DNA of 12,127 bases from an uncultured Bacteroides sp. (GTDB lineage: Bacteria > Bacteroidota > Bacteroidia > Bacteroidales > UBA11471), in assembly GCA_905210875.1 (NCBI GenBank), contig CAJLYN010000047.1, forward strand, positions 1-12,127, read 5' to 3'. The first letter of the stretch is position 1. Each line of letters opens with the position of its first letter. A program made the translations under genes and the position numbers. The notes below the pieces were generated by a model. It was not told the origin of the DNA. It made no database searches and saw nothing but the letters and a program-made list of their open reading frames with translations. Below, one piece after another: positions 1-9,997 of this stretch.

Positions 1-80
1 TTCATGGCCCCGGTTATTTTTTGGGAAGACTCTACCGAGCCGATTCTTCCCTTCAACTCGCGCATTGTCGACATAGCAGA
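1..80. other. Spacer downstream of atpA, window edge
   Basis: No gene can be assigned here. The gamma subunit gene (atpG) usually follows atpA in this gene order. The only candidate minus-strand start in view is an ATG at 5-3, which gives just M plus two bases before the window ends. It has no clear ribosome binding site, and atpG proteins of this group usually begin Met-Ala, which the visible ATGAA does not encode. The spacer contains a 7-bp perfect inverted repeat (23-29 with 45-51) around a 15-nt loop. No U-tract follows it on the minus strand, so it does not look like an intrinsic terminator for the atp operon. Confidence 0.6.
23..51 (-). repeat. Inverted repeat after atpA
   Basis: The arms GGGAAGA (23-29) and TCTTCCC (45-51) pair perfectly around 15 nt. 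That loop contains a smaller CTC-TACC-GAG stem (30-39). On the minus-strand mRNA the stem is followed by A residues, not U residues. An mRNA stability or processing stem-loop is more plausible than a terminator, but this is inference. Confidence 0.4.
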
Positions 81-1661
81 TTATTTCTTAAATCGTTTTA
101 CAACTTCTTGTGCCGTCTCTTTCAGAACGGTTTCTACTTCGGGAGTAAGTTTGCCCTCACGCAAAGAGGCCAAAGCATCTTTTTCATGACGGCTTCGCAA
201 TATTTCCAAGAAATATTTTTCAAACTCAGCCACATTCTCTACCGGCACATCGCTCAACAAGCCTCGGGTACCACAGTACACCACCGCGATTTCTTCTTCG
301 ACGGGCATAGGGGTATATTGAGGTTGAACCAGCAGCATACTGTTCTTACGACCTTTGTCGATGACCATGGCAGTTACGGGATCAAGGTCGCCACCAAACT
401 TGGTGAAGGCTTCGAGCTCACGATACTGGGCCTGGTCTATCTTCAATGTACCGGCCACCTTCTTCATGGCCTTGACTTGGGCATTACCGCCGACACGCGA
501 CACCGAAATACCCACATTGATGGCAGGACGCATACCCTGGTTGAAAAGGGCTGTTTCGAGGAATATCTGTCCGTCGGTAATGGAGATGACGTTGGTAGGA
601 ATATAGGCCGAAACGTCTCCTGCCTGGGTCTCGATAATGGGCAATGCCGTGAGCGAACCACCACCTTTTACAATGGGACGCAAAACCTCGGGCAGATCGT
701 TCATCGTAGCGGCTACTGCATCGTTGTCGATAATCTTGGCTGCACGCTCCAACAGACGGGAATGGAGATAGAAAATATCACCGGGATAAGCTTCACGACC
801 GGAGGGACGACGCAAAATCAACGAGATTTCGCGGTAGGCTACGGCCTGCTTGGAAAGGTCGTCATACACCACCAGAGCGTGACGGCCACTGTCGCGGAAA
901 TACTCTCCGATAGCGGCTCCGGCAAAGGGAGCATAGTAACGCATGGATGCCGAATCGGAAGCGTTGGCTGCCAACACGATGGTATAGTCCATGGCACCAT
1001 GTTCGCGCAAGGTATTTACCAGCGTGGCAACCGACGAAGCCTTTTGACCGATGGCTACATAAATACAGTACACCGGGTCTCCGGCCAGGAAATTCTTACG
1101 TTGGTTGATGATGGTATCGATGGCAATGGAGGTCTTACCTATCTGACGGTCGCCGATAATCAACTCACGTTGTCCGCGACCTATGGGCACCATGGCATCA
1201 ACAGCCTTGATACCTGTCTGCAACGGTTGGTTTACCGGTTGACGAAAGATTACTCCGGGAGCCTTCCGGTCGAGAGGCAACGTTATCGTGTCGCCGGCAA
1301 TAGGACCGGCTCCGTCGATAGGATCGCCCAATGTATTGATGACACGGCCTATAAGTCCGTCGCCTACGGGAATAGATGCGATTTTCCCGGTACGGCGCAC
1401 AGTCATGTTCTCCTTGACAGTATTGCTGTCGGCACCCATCAAGATGACTCCGACATTGCTCTCTTCAAGGTTCATGGCCACACCGCGCACACCGTTTTCA
1501 AACTCGACCAGCTCACTTGAACTGACATTGTCGAGCCCGAAGACGTGAGCCACACCGTCACCCACTTCGAGCACGGTGCCGACTTCCTCAAAGGAGACCT
1601 TCGACTCGACCTCATCGAGTTGCTGTTTCAGTATATCAGAAATCTCATTTGGTTTAATCAT
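81..1661 (-). CDS. atpA: F1Fo ATP synthase subunit alpha
   Basis: Alpha subunit of the F1 catalytic head (EC 7.1.2.2). It alternates with beta in the alpha3-beta3 hexamer on the cytoplasmic face and binds nucleotide at the non-catalytic sites. The 526-residue product is full length for the family. A Walker A loop GDRQIGKTS lies at 170-178, a little unlike the more common GDRQTGKT. The segment [20 protein letters not shown] at about 283-302 and the family signature [14 protein letters not shown] at 379-392 are present, the latter with the arginine finger Arg389. The ATG at 1661 overlaps the atpH stop as ATGA, which suggests translational coupling. It is the last complete gene of the atp array in the window. 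Confidence 0.98.
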   Translation of the reverse strand: MIKPNEISDILKQQLDEVESKVSFEEVGTVLEVGDGVAHVFGLDNVSSSELVEFENGVRGVAMNLEESNVGVILMGADSNTVKENMTVRRTGKIASIPVGDGLIGRVINTLGDPIDGAGPIAGDTITLPLDRKAPGVIFRQPVNQPLQTGIKAVDAMVPIGRGQRELIIGDRQIGKTSIAIDTIINQRKNFLAGDPVYCIYVAIGQKASSVATLVNTLREHGAMDYTIVLAANASDSASMRYYAPFAGAAIGEYFRDSGRHALVVYDDLSKQAVAYREISLILRRPSGREAYPGDIFYLHSRLLERAAKIIDNDAVAATMNDLPEVLRPIVKGGGSLTALPIIETQAGDVSAYIPTNVISITDGQIFLETALFNQGMRPAINVGISVSRVGGNAQVKAMKKVAGTLKIDQAQYRELEAFTKFGGDLDPVTAMVIDKGRKNSMLLVQPQYTPMPVEEEIAVVYCGTRGLLSDVPVENVAEFEKYFLEILRSRHEKDALASLREGKLTPEVETVLKETAQEVVKRFKK

Positions 1662-2218
1662 AATCGTGTTTTGCTGTTTATTAATTTTAAACGCAATTGT
1701 TTCAGTTCCTTTTCGATAGAGGCATCGAGACGTTCACCGCCCACGGTCAACACAAAACCACCGATAATCTCGGGATCGATTTTATGCTCAAATTCCAAAT
1801 GAGCGGCCGGACAATGCCGAGCCACAATGCTTTCTATGCGAGAAAGGGTATTCTTGTCGAGAGGGGCTGCCGTTACGATTTGGGCGCAGACAATATGATT
1901 GACGTCGCGATACAACTTCTGATACATGAGCATGATGGAACGCAGATGGTCTTCACGACGCTCATGCAGAAGCAGACGTGCAAAACGAAGGTATTCTTCC
2001 GAAGAAGCGGCATCGACACCGGCAGCAGAGAGCATTAACGCCTCTTTCTGACTTGCTCTGAGCACCGGATTGAGCAGAGCCTCCTGCAAGTCGGGACGGG
2101 CGATGAAACTCGCTTCTACTTGCCGAGCGGCTTCATACACGGGAAGGGTTACGTCCTTCTCTTGCGCATATTTGAGCAAAGCCTTGGCATATCGGCGGGC
2201 TATAAGTCCTTCGTTCAT
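1658..2218 (-). CDS. atpH: F1Fo ATP synthase subunit delta (OSCP)
   Basis: The 186-residue delta subunit is part of the peripheral stalk. It ties the top of the alpha3-beta3 head to the subunit b dimer. The N-terminal helical domain begins with [15 protein letters not shown] (about 6-20). The conserved OSCP/delta signature near the C terminus reads [20 protein letters not shown] (149-168), followed by the helix [11 protein letters not shown]. Length is normal for bacterial delta. The ATG at 2218 lies 6 bp after the atpF stop, and the gene end overlaps the atpA start by 4 bp, so all three are likely co-translated from one mRNA. Confidence 0.96.
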   Translation of the reverse strand: MNEGLIARRYAKALLKYAQEKDVTLPVYEAARQVEASFIARPDLQEALLNPVLRASQKEALMLSAAGVDAASSEEYLRFARLLLHERREDHLRSIMLMYQKLYRDVNHIVCAQIVTAAPLDKNTLSRIESIVARHCPAAHLEFEHKIDPEIIGGFVLTVGGERLDASIEKELKQLRLKLINSKTRL

Positions 2219-2224
2219 ATTGGA

Positions 2225-2722
2225 TTAGTTTTTATTCTCGATATCACTTAATAGTTTGTCGACCAACTCGGATTGTTGCTTATCGCCGGCCAACTCTTTC
2301 CGCATGAGCTTCTCAGCTATCTGCAATGCAAAATCGCTGACCTGCTGACGGAATTGACGTTCCGACTCTTTCCGAGCCAACTCTATCGACACATTGGCTG
2401 CGTCGATAATCTTCTTGGCTTCTACCGTAGCTGCCTTGCGGGCTTCTTCGATGATTTGAGTTTTCATCTGAGCCGCCTCACGCAAGATTTCAAGCTGCTT
2501 CTGCTGCGCCTCATTGATGAGTACGCGGGCATTGTCGGTAGCGTGTTCGAGCTGGCTTTTGGCCTCCTGTGCATAAGTCACGCCCTTATCGATGAGGTCG
2601 GCGCGAGCGTCGACACTGTTCATAATGGCGGGCCATGCATACTTGGCCAATATCACAAAGAGAATGACAAACACAAGGAACATCCAGAATACCAATCCGA
2701 AATCGGGGGTAAACAGTTCCAT
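2225..2722 (-). CDS. atpF: F1Fo ATP synthase subunit b
   Basis: The 165-residue subunit b is the membrane-anchored coiled coil of the peripheral stalk. One hydrophobic membrane segment spans about residues 9-31 (LVFWMFLVFVILFVILAKYA). A long charged Ala/Glu/Lys/Gln-rich helix follows to the C terminus, as expected for a parallel dimer that reaches subunit delta. Unlike most neighbours, it has a recognisable Shine-Dalgarno-like AAAGGA ending 6 nt before the ATG at 2722. It sits 22 bp after atpE and 6 bp before atpH. Only one b-type gene is seen, with no b' copy. Confidence 0.96.
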   Translation of the reverse strand: MELFTPDFGLVFWMFLVFVILFVILAKYAWPAIMNSVDARADLIDKGVTYAQEAKSQLEHATDNARVLINEAQQKQLEILREAAQMKTQIIEEARKAATVEAKKIIDAANVSIELARKESERQFRQQVSDFALQIAEKLMRKELAGDKQQSELVDKLLSDIENKN

Positions 2723-2744
2723 GGTGTATCCTTTCTACTAGTGA

Positions 2745-4119
<1,375 letters not shown>

Positions 4120-4135
4120 CTCATTTTGTTTTTAG

Positions 4136-4152
4136 ATAAGCTTCGAGCTTAT
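4136..4152 (-). repeat. Hairpin across the atpC stop codon
   Basis: A perfect inverted repeat, ATAAGCT-TCG-AGCTTAT on the plus strand, has a 7-bp stem and a 3-nt loop. It covers the atpC stop codon (4151-4149) and most of the 29-bp atpC/atpB spacer. On the minus-strand mRNA it is followed by CUAAAAAC, which is not a U-tract. It could be a weak attenuation, processing or stability element separating atpDC from the Fo genes. The function is inference. Confidence 0.45.
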
Positions 4153-4382
4153 TTGAGGCACACAACAACTCGATTGTTGTTCACGTCTACAAATCCGCCT
4201 TCGGCCGCGAGGGTCTTTACCTCCCCTTGGCATTCATACTCGATTTCACCGGCAGCAAGAGTCGACAGGAGTGATGCATGGTCTTGCAATACGGTAAACG
4301 AGCCCATCGTTCCCGGCAAAGTTACACGGGAAACTTCGCCTTGGAATAGGATGCTTGTGGGAGAAATAATCTCGAGTGTCAT
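4149..4382 (-). CDS. atpC: F1Fo ATP synthase subunit epsilon, short form
   Basis: Epsilon is part of the central rotor stalk with gamma. This 77-residue protein contains only the N-terminal beta-sandwich. MTLEIISPTSILFQGEVSRV at 1-20 and LPGTMGSFTVLQDHASLLS at 22-40 are the family landmarks, and it stops after RVVVCLK. The C-terminal two-helix domain of about 50 residues present in E. coli epsilon (139 residues) is absent. That domain inhibits ATP hydrolysis in the enzymes where it has been studied. The reading frame closes cleanly 29 bp before atpB, so this looks like a natural short form, not a frameshift. It starts 20 bp after atpD, with no clear Shine-Dalgarno. Confidence 0.95.
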   Translation of the reverse strand: MTLEIISPTSILFQGEVSRVTLPGTMGSFTVLQDHASLLSTLAAGEIEYECQGEVKTLAAEGGFVDVNNNRVVVCLK

Positions 4383-4402
4383 AGTGTAGACGATTTAACG
4401 GG

Positions 4403-5920
<1,518 letters not shown>

Positions 5921-5922
5921 TT

Positions 5923-5945
5923 ATTTCATTATACGAATTTCATTA
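5923..5945. repeat. 9-bp direct repeat in nuoH/atpD junction
   Basis: The 9-mer ATTTCATTA occurs at 5923-5931 and again at 5937-5945, starts 14 bp apart. The second copy overlaps the nuoH stop codon (5945-5943). The two copies fill most of the 31-bp spacer between nuoH and atpD. AT-rich short repeats can arise by chance, so no function is claimed. Confidence 0.45.
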
Positions 5946-7019
5946 AAAATGTATCCCGAAGATGGTAACCAATACCATGAGGAGCAAATTGCAGAATCCT
6001 ATGGGTACCAAATATTTCCATTCGAGATGCAGGAGCTGGTCGATACGCAAACGGGGGAATGTCCACTTAAACCACATGATGATAAACATCACCACGGCCG
6101 TTTTTCCGAAGAACCAAATCACCGACGGAATGTAATCCATCACTTGATTGAAGGATTCCCAACCACCAATATGCAAAGGCATCCAACCGCCCAGGAACAA
6201 GAGACTGGCAATACCTGCAACGATGAACATGTTGAGATACTCGGCCAGGTAATAGAAACCGAAGTGGATACCCGAATATTCGGTGTGATAACCGGCCGTC
6301 AACTCCGACTCGGCCTCGGGAAGGTCAAACGGGCCACGGTTGGTCTCGGCTGTTCCTGCTATAAGATAGATAATAAACGCGATAATCATGGGAATGTGTC
6401 CGGTAAAAAGGAACCAGCCCCGACTTTGCAGCTCGATAAGTTGCGAGGTCTGCATCGTCCCGGCAAAAACCACGACTGTAAGCATTGACAGGCCGATAGA
6501 AAGTTCGTAGCTCACCATCTGTGCACCGCTTCGCATGGCACCGATGAGGGTAAACTTGTTGTTACTCGACCAGCCGGCCAGGAGTATTCCCAATACACCT
6601 ATCGACGAAACGGCCATGATGAAGAATACACCGATATTGAAGTCGAGTACCTGCAATCCCCTGCCGAAAGGCATGCATCCAAATGTGAGCATAGACGCAA
6701 GTATCACCAGGTAAGGCGCAAGATTGAACAGGAATCTATCGCTGTGTTTTATGCTAATAAGCTCCTTGATGAGGATTTTTATCATATCGGCAACGCTCTG
6801 GAAAATACCATAGGGGCCTACCCGGTTGGGACCGAGACGACACTGGAAGAAGGCACAAATCTTGCGTTCGCCATAAATCAACGCCAAGGCGATAAGCGCA
6901 TATAGCAACAGGAGGGCAACCCCTATCAGCACAAACTCGACCAAAAGGGCTCCCCACTCGGGCATATACTCTCTCAGGAAAGCGTCAATCCATCGTGTTA
7001 CTATCGAAAAATCGAACAT
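5943..7019 (-). CDS. nuoH: NADH-quinone oxidoreductase subunit H
   Basis: NuoH (ND1 family) is the membrane subunit of complex I that forms most of the quinone-binding tunnel at the junction with NuoB and NuoD. The 358-residue product has about eight hydrophobic segments. Family motifs are present: [10 protein letters not shown] (50-59), [11 protein letters not shown] (61-71), [12 protein letters not shown] (161-172), and the conserved acidic loop [20 protein letters not shown] (221-240) followed by [10 protein letters not shown]. The C-terminal RIDQL motif of the last loop is also seen. It starts 53 bp after nuoCD and is the last nuo gene in the window. The next gene is atpD, where nuoI would normally be. 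Confidence 0.97.
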   Translation of the reverse strand: MFDFSIVTRWIDAFLREYMPEWGALLVEFVLIGVALLLLYALIALALIYGERKICAFFQCRLGPNRVGPYGIFQSVADMIKILIKELISIKHSDRFLFNLAPYLVILASMLTFGCMPFGRGLQVLDFNIGVFFIMAVSSIGVLGILLAGWSSNNKFTLIGAMRSGAQMVSYELSIGLSMLTVVVFAGTMQTSQLIELQSRGWFLFTGHIPMIIAFIIYLIAGTAETNRGPFDLPEAESELTAGYHTEYSGIHFGFYYLAEYLNMFIVAGIASLLFLGGWMPLHIGGWESFNQVMDYIPSVIWFFGKTAVVMFIIMWFKWTFPRLRIDQLLHLEWKYLVPIGFCNLLLMVLVTIFGIHF

Positions 7020-7023
7020 ATTG

Positions 7024-7034
7024 TTTGCGGGTTA
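7024..7034 (-). repeat. Intergenic motif copy TAACCCGCAAA before nuoH
   Basis: On the minus strand this 11-mer ends 4 nt before the nuoH ATG, inside the 53-bp nuoCD/nuoH spacer. The core AACCCGCAA is shared exactly with the nuoB/nuoCD and punA/thiL spacers. It is not complementary to the anti-Shine-Dalgarno of 16S rRNA. Confidence 0.5.
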
Positions 7035-7072
7035 TATTTAATTCTACTTAATAAGGTGATTCTCTGTTCGGG

Positions 7073-8701
7073 TCAACGGTCGATATCGGGCACTACATAG
7101 TCGAGCGAACCGCCGATGGTAATAAGGTCGGCTATCTTGGCGCCTCTCACGAGATGGTCTACAACCCCCACCAATGCAAATCCCGGAGATACGACCTTGA
7201 GCCGGTAAGGTGTTTTGTCGCCCCGACTTTCGAGATAAATACCGAAAGCTCCACGTGAGGCTTCCACCTGCTTGAAGTAGCGGCCCTCGGGTACCTTGAT
7301 AATGGGTTTGGTCTTGACGGCATAGTCGCCTTCGGGTATATTATCGACGAGCTGTTCGAGAATGTGAAGCGATTGCACAATCTCTTCGAGACGCACGTTG
7401 TAACGGGCATAGGAGTCGCCCTCGTGCGACAATACTTCGTCAAACTCAACTTTATCGTAGACGGCATAGGGAGTGCGCTTGCGCACATCGCAGGCCCAAC
7501 CCGAGGCACGACCCGTGGGGCCCGTTGCATTGTAACGTATGGCATCTTCGAGAGAGAGATGTCCCACGCCTATCATACGGTTGCGGGCAATGACATTGCC
7601 GGTGAATACCTGGTTATACTCTTTCAATCGCGCAGGCATGATTTTGATAAATTCCTTGACCTTGCGCTGGAAATCGGGATGTATGTCGGCCATGACACCG
7701 CCGATGGTGTTATAGTTCATCGACATGCGGGCACCGCAGGTCTCTTCGAATATATCAAGAATCAACTCTCTCTCGCGGAAACCGTAGAAGAACGCGGTCA
7801 GGGCACCGAGGTCCATACAGAGGGTCGAGAAAAACAGCAGGTGCGAAGAGATACGCATCAACTCGTCCATCATCGTGCGGATATACTGTGCGCGCAAGGG
7901 AACTTCAAGTTGCATGGCATCTTCGATACACATACACAGCGCGTGACGATTCTGATGGGCCGAAAGGTAATCAAGACGGTCGGTCATATGGAGGGTCTGC
8001 GGGTAGGTCATGCCCTCCCACAGTTTTTCTATACCGCGGTGTATGTAACCGCAATGCACATCGACCTTCTTGATAATTTCACCTTCGAGAGAGGTACGGA
8101 AACGCAATACGCCGTGAGTGGCGGGGTGTTGCGGACCGATATTGACAATGTAGTCGTTTTTCTCAAAGATATCCACAACTTTCTTTTCCACCTTCCCATC
8201 GGCACCCATAGACAAGGCTATGGTCGTATCGGAACACTCCTCATTAGTCTCGGGTATGGGATTGTTTTCACGGCTCGTGTCGTAATCTTTACGCAGGGGA
8301 TAACCGTTCCAGTCTTCGCGGAGGAAGATACGGCGCATATCGGGATGGCCGATAAATCGTATGCCGTAGAAGTCGTAAACTTCACGTTCTTCAAAATTGG
8401 CGTTGGCCCACACATCGCTCACCGAATAGAGTATCGGATCTTTGCGATCGGCCGTTGCGGCTTTGAGAATCACCCAATGATTGTATTTTACCGAGTTGAG
8501 GTAATATACCACACCCAGTGTATCCCCCCAGTCCATTCCGACAAGGGCCGCCAGGTTGTCAAACAGCAACTCGCTGTCGTCGTGCAAGTACCGGGCCAAA
8601 GCGGGCAACTTCTCAGCCGGAACGGTAAAGGTAGGATATTGACCTTCTTCAAAAACAGCTTCGGGAAGGAAAGCCGTTATCTTTTCTTGTATATTTGCCA
8701 T
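7073..8701 (-). CDS. nuoCD: NADH-quinone oxidoreductase fused subunits C and D
   Basis: A fusion of the 30-kDa (NuoC) and 49-kDa (NuoD) peripheral-arm subunits of complex I, 542 residues. NuoD helps form the quinone site next to the N2 cluster of NuoB. The NuoC part covers about 1-140, ending with the 30-kDa signature EEREVYDFYGIRFIGHP (104-120) and then REDWNGYPLRKDY (128-140). A polar linker of about 40 residues follows (about 141-183). The NuoD part starts at NIGPQHPATHGVLR (187-200) and continues with HCGYIHRGIEKL (216-227). It ends with GGSLDYVVPDIDR, where the family usually has a VMGEVDR-type end. The fusion is one uninterrupted frame. It starts 18 bp after nuoB. Confidence 0.97.
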   Translation of the reverse strand: MANIQEKITAFLPEAVFEEGQYPTFTVPAEKLPALARYLHDDSELLFDNLAALVGMDWGDTLGVVYYLNSVKYNHWVILKAATADRKDPILYSVSDVWANANFEEREVYDFYGIRFIGHPDMRRIFLREDWNGYPLRKDYDTSRENNPIPETNEECSDTTIALSMGADGKVEKKVVDIFEKNDYIVNIGPQHPATHGVLRFRTSLEGEIIKKVDVHCGYIHRGIEKLWEGMTYPQTLHMTDRLDYLSAHQNRHALCMCIEDAMQLEVPLRAQYIRTMMDELMRISSHLLFFSTLCMDLGALTAFFYGFRERELILDIFEETCGARMSMNYNTIGGVMADIHPDFQRKVKEFIKIMPARLKEYNQVFTGNVIARNRMIGVGHLSLEDAIRYNATGPTGRASGWACDVRKRTPYAVYDKVEFDEVLSHEGDSYARYNVRLEEIVQSLHILEQLVDNIPEGDYAVKTKPIIKVPEGRYFKQVEASRGAFGIYLESRGDKTPYRLKVVSPGFALVGVVDHLVRGAKIADLITIGGSLDYVVPDIDR

Positions 8702-8711
8702 TAAAGGAAAA

Positions 8712-8722
8712 CTTGCGGGTTA
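8712..8722 (-). repeat. Intergenic motif copy TAACCCGCAAG after nuoB stop
   Basis: The copy begins with the nuoB stop codon TAA (8722-8720) and ends 10 nt before the nuoCD ATG. It shares the core AACCCGCAA with the copies before nuoH and thiL. No other exact copy of the core was noticed in coding sequence on either strand by eye. Confidence 0.5.
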
Positions 8723-9316
8723 ATCTTCGGATTCTTCTATCGGTTTCTGCTCCTGACGGTTCACGCCGCCAAAGAATTTTTCAACCTTAACTTTGCGCTG
8801 CAACTGCATCATGCCGTAAAGCATGGCTTCGGGCCGGGGAGGACAACCGGGTATATACACGTCGACGGGAAGTATCTCGCCCACACCGTTGAGCACATGA
8901 TAAGAATTTTTGAACGGGCCTCCCGAAACAGCACAGCCTCCCACGGCAATGACATATTTCGGCTCGGCCATTTGGTCGTAAAGACGACGAAGTACGGGGG
9001 CCATTTTGTGTACTATCGTGCCGGCGACCATGATAAAGTCGGCTTGACGCGGACTGGCACGGGCCACCTCAAACCCGAATCGCGCCATGTCATAGCGCGC
9101 AGCTCCCACCGACATAAATTCGATACCACAGCAACTGGTAGCGAATGTAAGCGGCCAGAGAGAATTGGATCGGCCCCAATTTATAACGTCGTCGAGAACC
9201 CCCATCACCACGTTTGTTCCGTTGGCGCGAAGTTCCTCAACCATTTTTTCGAGAGATTCATTATCCTTGAAATCCTCGTATTTCATCGATTTTATTTTCG
9301 GTTTTTTCATTTCCAT
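8720..9316 (-). CDS. nuoB: NADH-quinone oxidoreductase subunit B
   Basis: NuoB (PSST/20-kDa family) carries iron-sulfur cluster N2, the last electron carrier before quinone. The 198-residue product has the four N2 ligands: adjacent Cys62-Cys63 ([10 protein letters not shown]), Cys128 ([11 protein letters not shown]) and Cys158 ([11 protein letters not shown]). The start was chosen at 9316 ([10 protein letters not shown]). An AGGAG lies 7 nt upstream, and this matches the usual N terminus of Bacteroidota NuoB. An in-frame ATG at 9337 would add seven residues and has no such site. The chosen start overlaps the nuoA end by 10 bp. The C-terminal tail of about 20 residues is charged and poorly conserved. 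Confidence 0.96.
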   Translation of the reverse strand: MEMKKPKIKSMKYEDFKDNESLEKMVEELRANGTNVVMGVLDDVINWGRSNSLWPLTFATSCCGIEFMSVGAARYDMARFGFEVARASPRQADFIMVAGTIVHKMAPVLRRLYDQMAEPKYVIAVGGCAVSGGPFKNSYHVLNGVGEILPVDVYIPGCPPRPEAMLYGMMQLQRKVKVEKFFGGVNRQEQKPIEESED

Positions 9317-9657
9317 TCCAATGCTCCTTTCTTCCATGCATAGGCAAGGCCGAACACAAGGATTACCAAGAAAAACAAAATGTTTACCAACCCGGCTACG
9401 CCCAAATCACGAACAATAACCGCCCACGGGAAGAGAAGCACCGTCTCCACATCGAACATCAGGAACAGAATGGCAAACAGATAATATCCCACCTTGAATT
9501 GCATCCACGATGTACCGTGCGTGGGAATACCGCACTCATAGGCCTCTCCTTTCTGCCTGTTGTATGAGCGGGGCGAAATGAACCATGCGATGAGCAGGGC
9601 TGCTGTCACCAGCACAATGCCGGTAAGGAAAACGACTACTAACAATGACAAATTCAT
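9307..9657 (-). CDS. nuoA: NADH-quinone oxidoreductase subunit A
   Basis: NuoA (ND3 family) is a small membrane subunit of complex I near the quinone site. The 116-residue product has three hydrophobic segments, at about 5-27, 56-80 and 87-108. The family landmarks are YECG (40-43) in the flexible loop, with the conserved cysteine, and FLMFDVE (65-71) in the second helix. It is the first gene of the minus-strand array. The start ATG at 9657 is preceded by a weak AGGT at 4-7 nt, and the predicted promoter lies about 125-155 bp upstream, implying a leader of roughly 120 nt. The end overlaps nuoB by 10 bp. Confidence 0.97.
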   Translation of the reverse strand: MNLSLLVVVFLTGIVLVTAALLIAWFISPRSYNRQKGEAYECGIPTHGTSWMQFKVGYYLFAILFLMFDVETVLLFPWAVIVRDLGVAGLVNILFFLVILVFGLAYAWKKGALEWK

Positions 9658-9720
9658 TTTACCTATATCAAACTAACTAAACGTTGTTATTCAATCTTTT
9701 GTTAAAAGAAACAGAGACGA

Positions 9721-9743
9721 CGAAGCTCCTCGTTGGAACTTCG
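9721..9743 (-). promoter_or_regulatory. Potential leader hairpin of nuo-atp mRNA
   Basis: CGAAGCTCC (9721-9729) can pair with GGAACTTCG (9735-9743) around a TCGTT loop, giving a 9-bp stem with one C-A mismatch. It falls inside the inferred untranslated leader of nuoA, about 65 nt before the start codon. It matches no riboswitch class I recognise. Confidence 0.4.
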
Positions 9744-9750
9744 GAAGAAT

Positions 9751-9770
9751 GCGGTGAAAACCGCTTTTTT
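9751..9770 (+). terminator. Terminator-like hairpin plus T-run, plus strand
   Basis: GCGGT-GAAA-ACCGC (9751-9764) is a perfect 5-bp stem with a GNRA tetraloop, followed directly by six T residues (9765-9770). This has the shape of a small intrinsic terminator on the plus strand. No plus-strand gene lies upstream, so it would stop antisense read-through before lpxK. In the minus-strand leader the same bases form a hairpin without a following U-run. The short stem keeps confidence low. Confidence 0.4.
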
Positions 9771-9781
9771 CAAAAGCGCTT

Positions 9782-9813
9782 CAAAGTAACGGAATAAAAT
9801 GCAGCTGGGCAAA
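9782..9813 (-). promoter_or_regulatory. Predicted promoter of nuoA (nuo-atp array)
   Basis: Read on the minus strand, TTTG (9813-9810) is followed after exactly 20 bp by TTACTTTG (9789-9782). This fits the Bacteroidota primary sigma pattern TTTG - about 19-21 bp - TAnnTTTG with one mismatch. The start of transcription would be near 9775. It is the only good match seen between nuoA and lpxK on this strand. Confidence 0.55.
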
Positions 9814-9934
9814 TTATTTCTCGAAAAATCGACTTTCCAAACAACTTTTTAGCACTTTCAAAACATTTATTCACACTTTCTTCCACAACTTTTTTCTTTC
9901 CTTAATTATGTAGAGATGTGATTTTCTTTTTGAT

Positions 9935-9942
9935 TACCTTTG
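9935..9942 (+). promoter_or_regulatory. Predicted -7 element of lpxK promoter
   Basis: TACCTTTG matches the Bacteroidota -7 consensus TAnnTTTG perfectly and lies 55 bp before the lpxK ATG. No good TTTG stands at the expected -33 distance. The nearest candidates are TATG at 9907-9910, which is 24 bp away, and TGTG at 9917-9920, which is 14 bp away. Promoter assignment therefore rests on the -7 box alone. Confidence 0.45.
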
Positions 9943-9997
9943 CTATTAGTTATCGGCACAACTCGCATCATTGATTTTATAACAAACTTCTTGTATC

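Larger units (their letters stand above)
9658..9997. other. Divergent intergenic region between nuoA and lpxK
   Basis: These 340 bp carry no convincing gene. They hold, from left to right, the nuo leader with two potential hairpins (9721-9743 and 9751-9764), a predicted minus-strand promoter (9782-9813), a run of T-tracts spaced about one helical turn apart (about 9832-9900), and a predicted plus-strand -7 element for lpxK (9935-9942). The segment from about 9830 to 9935 is strongly T-rich on the plus strand. Confidence 0.7.

Noticed and set aside
21..1520. 499-codon plus-strand open frame opposite atpA
   Set aside because: It is codon-aligned with atpA on the other strand. Its stops could arise only where atpA uses TTA, CTA or TCA codons, which are rare there. 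The translation matches no family I recognise, and atpA is certain.
7364..8704. 446-codon plus-strand open frame opposite nuoCD
   Set aside because: It is again codon-aligned antisense. The same pattern recurs opposite atpB, atpF, nuoH, lpxK and punA, so it is a general effect of codon bias and not a set of overlapping genes.
9317..9337. Upstream in-frame start for nuoB giving seven extra residues
   Set aside because: It increases overlap with nuoA to 31 bp. The AGGAG is placed correctly for the ATG at 9316, and the 9316 start matches the usual NuoB N terminus.
9821..9832. TCGA-AAAA-TCGA as an operator site
   Set aside because: TCGA is itself a palindrome and the arms are only 4 bp, so chance is a sufficient explanation.
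9658..9997. Small RNA gene or riboswitch in the divergent region
   Set aside because: The hairpins are short and match no class I recognise. They are listed as leader structure only.
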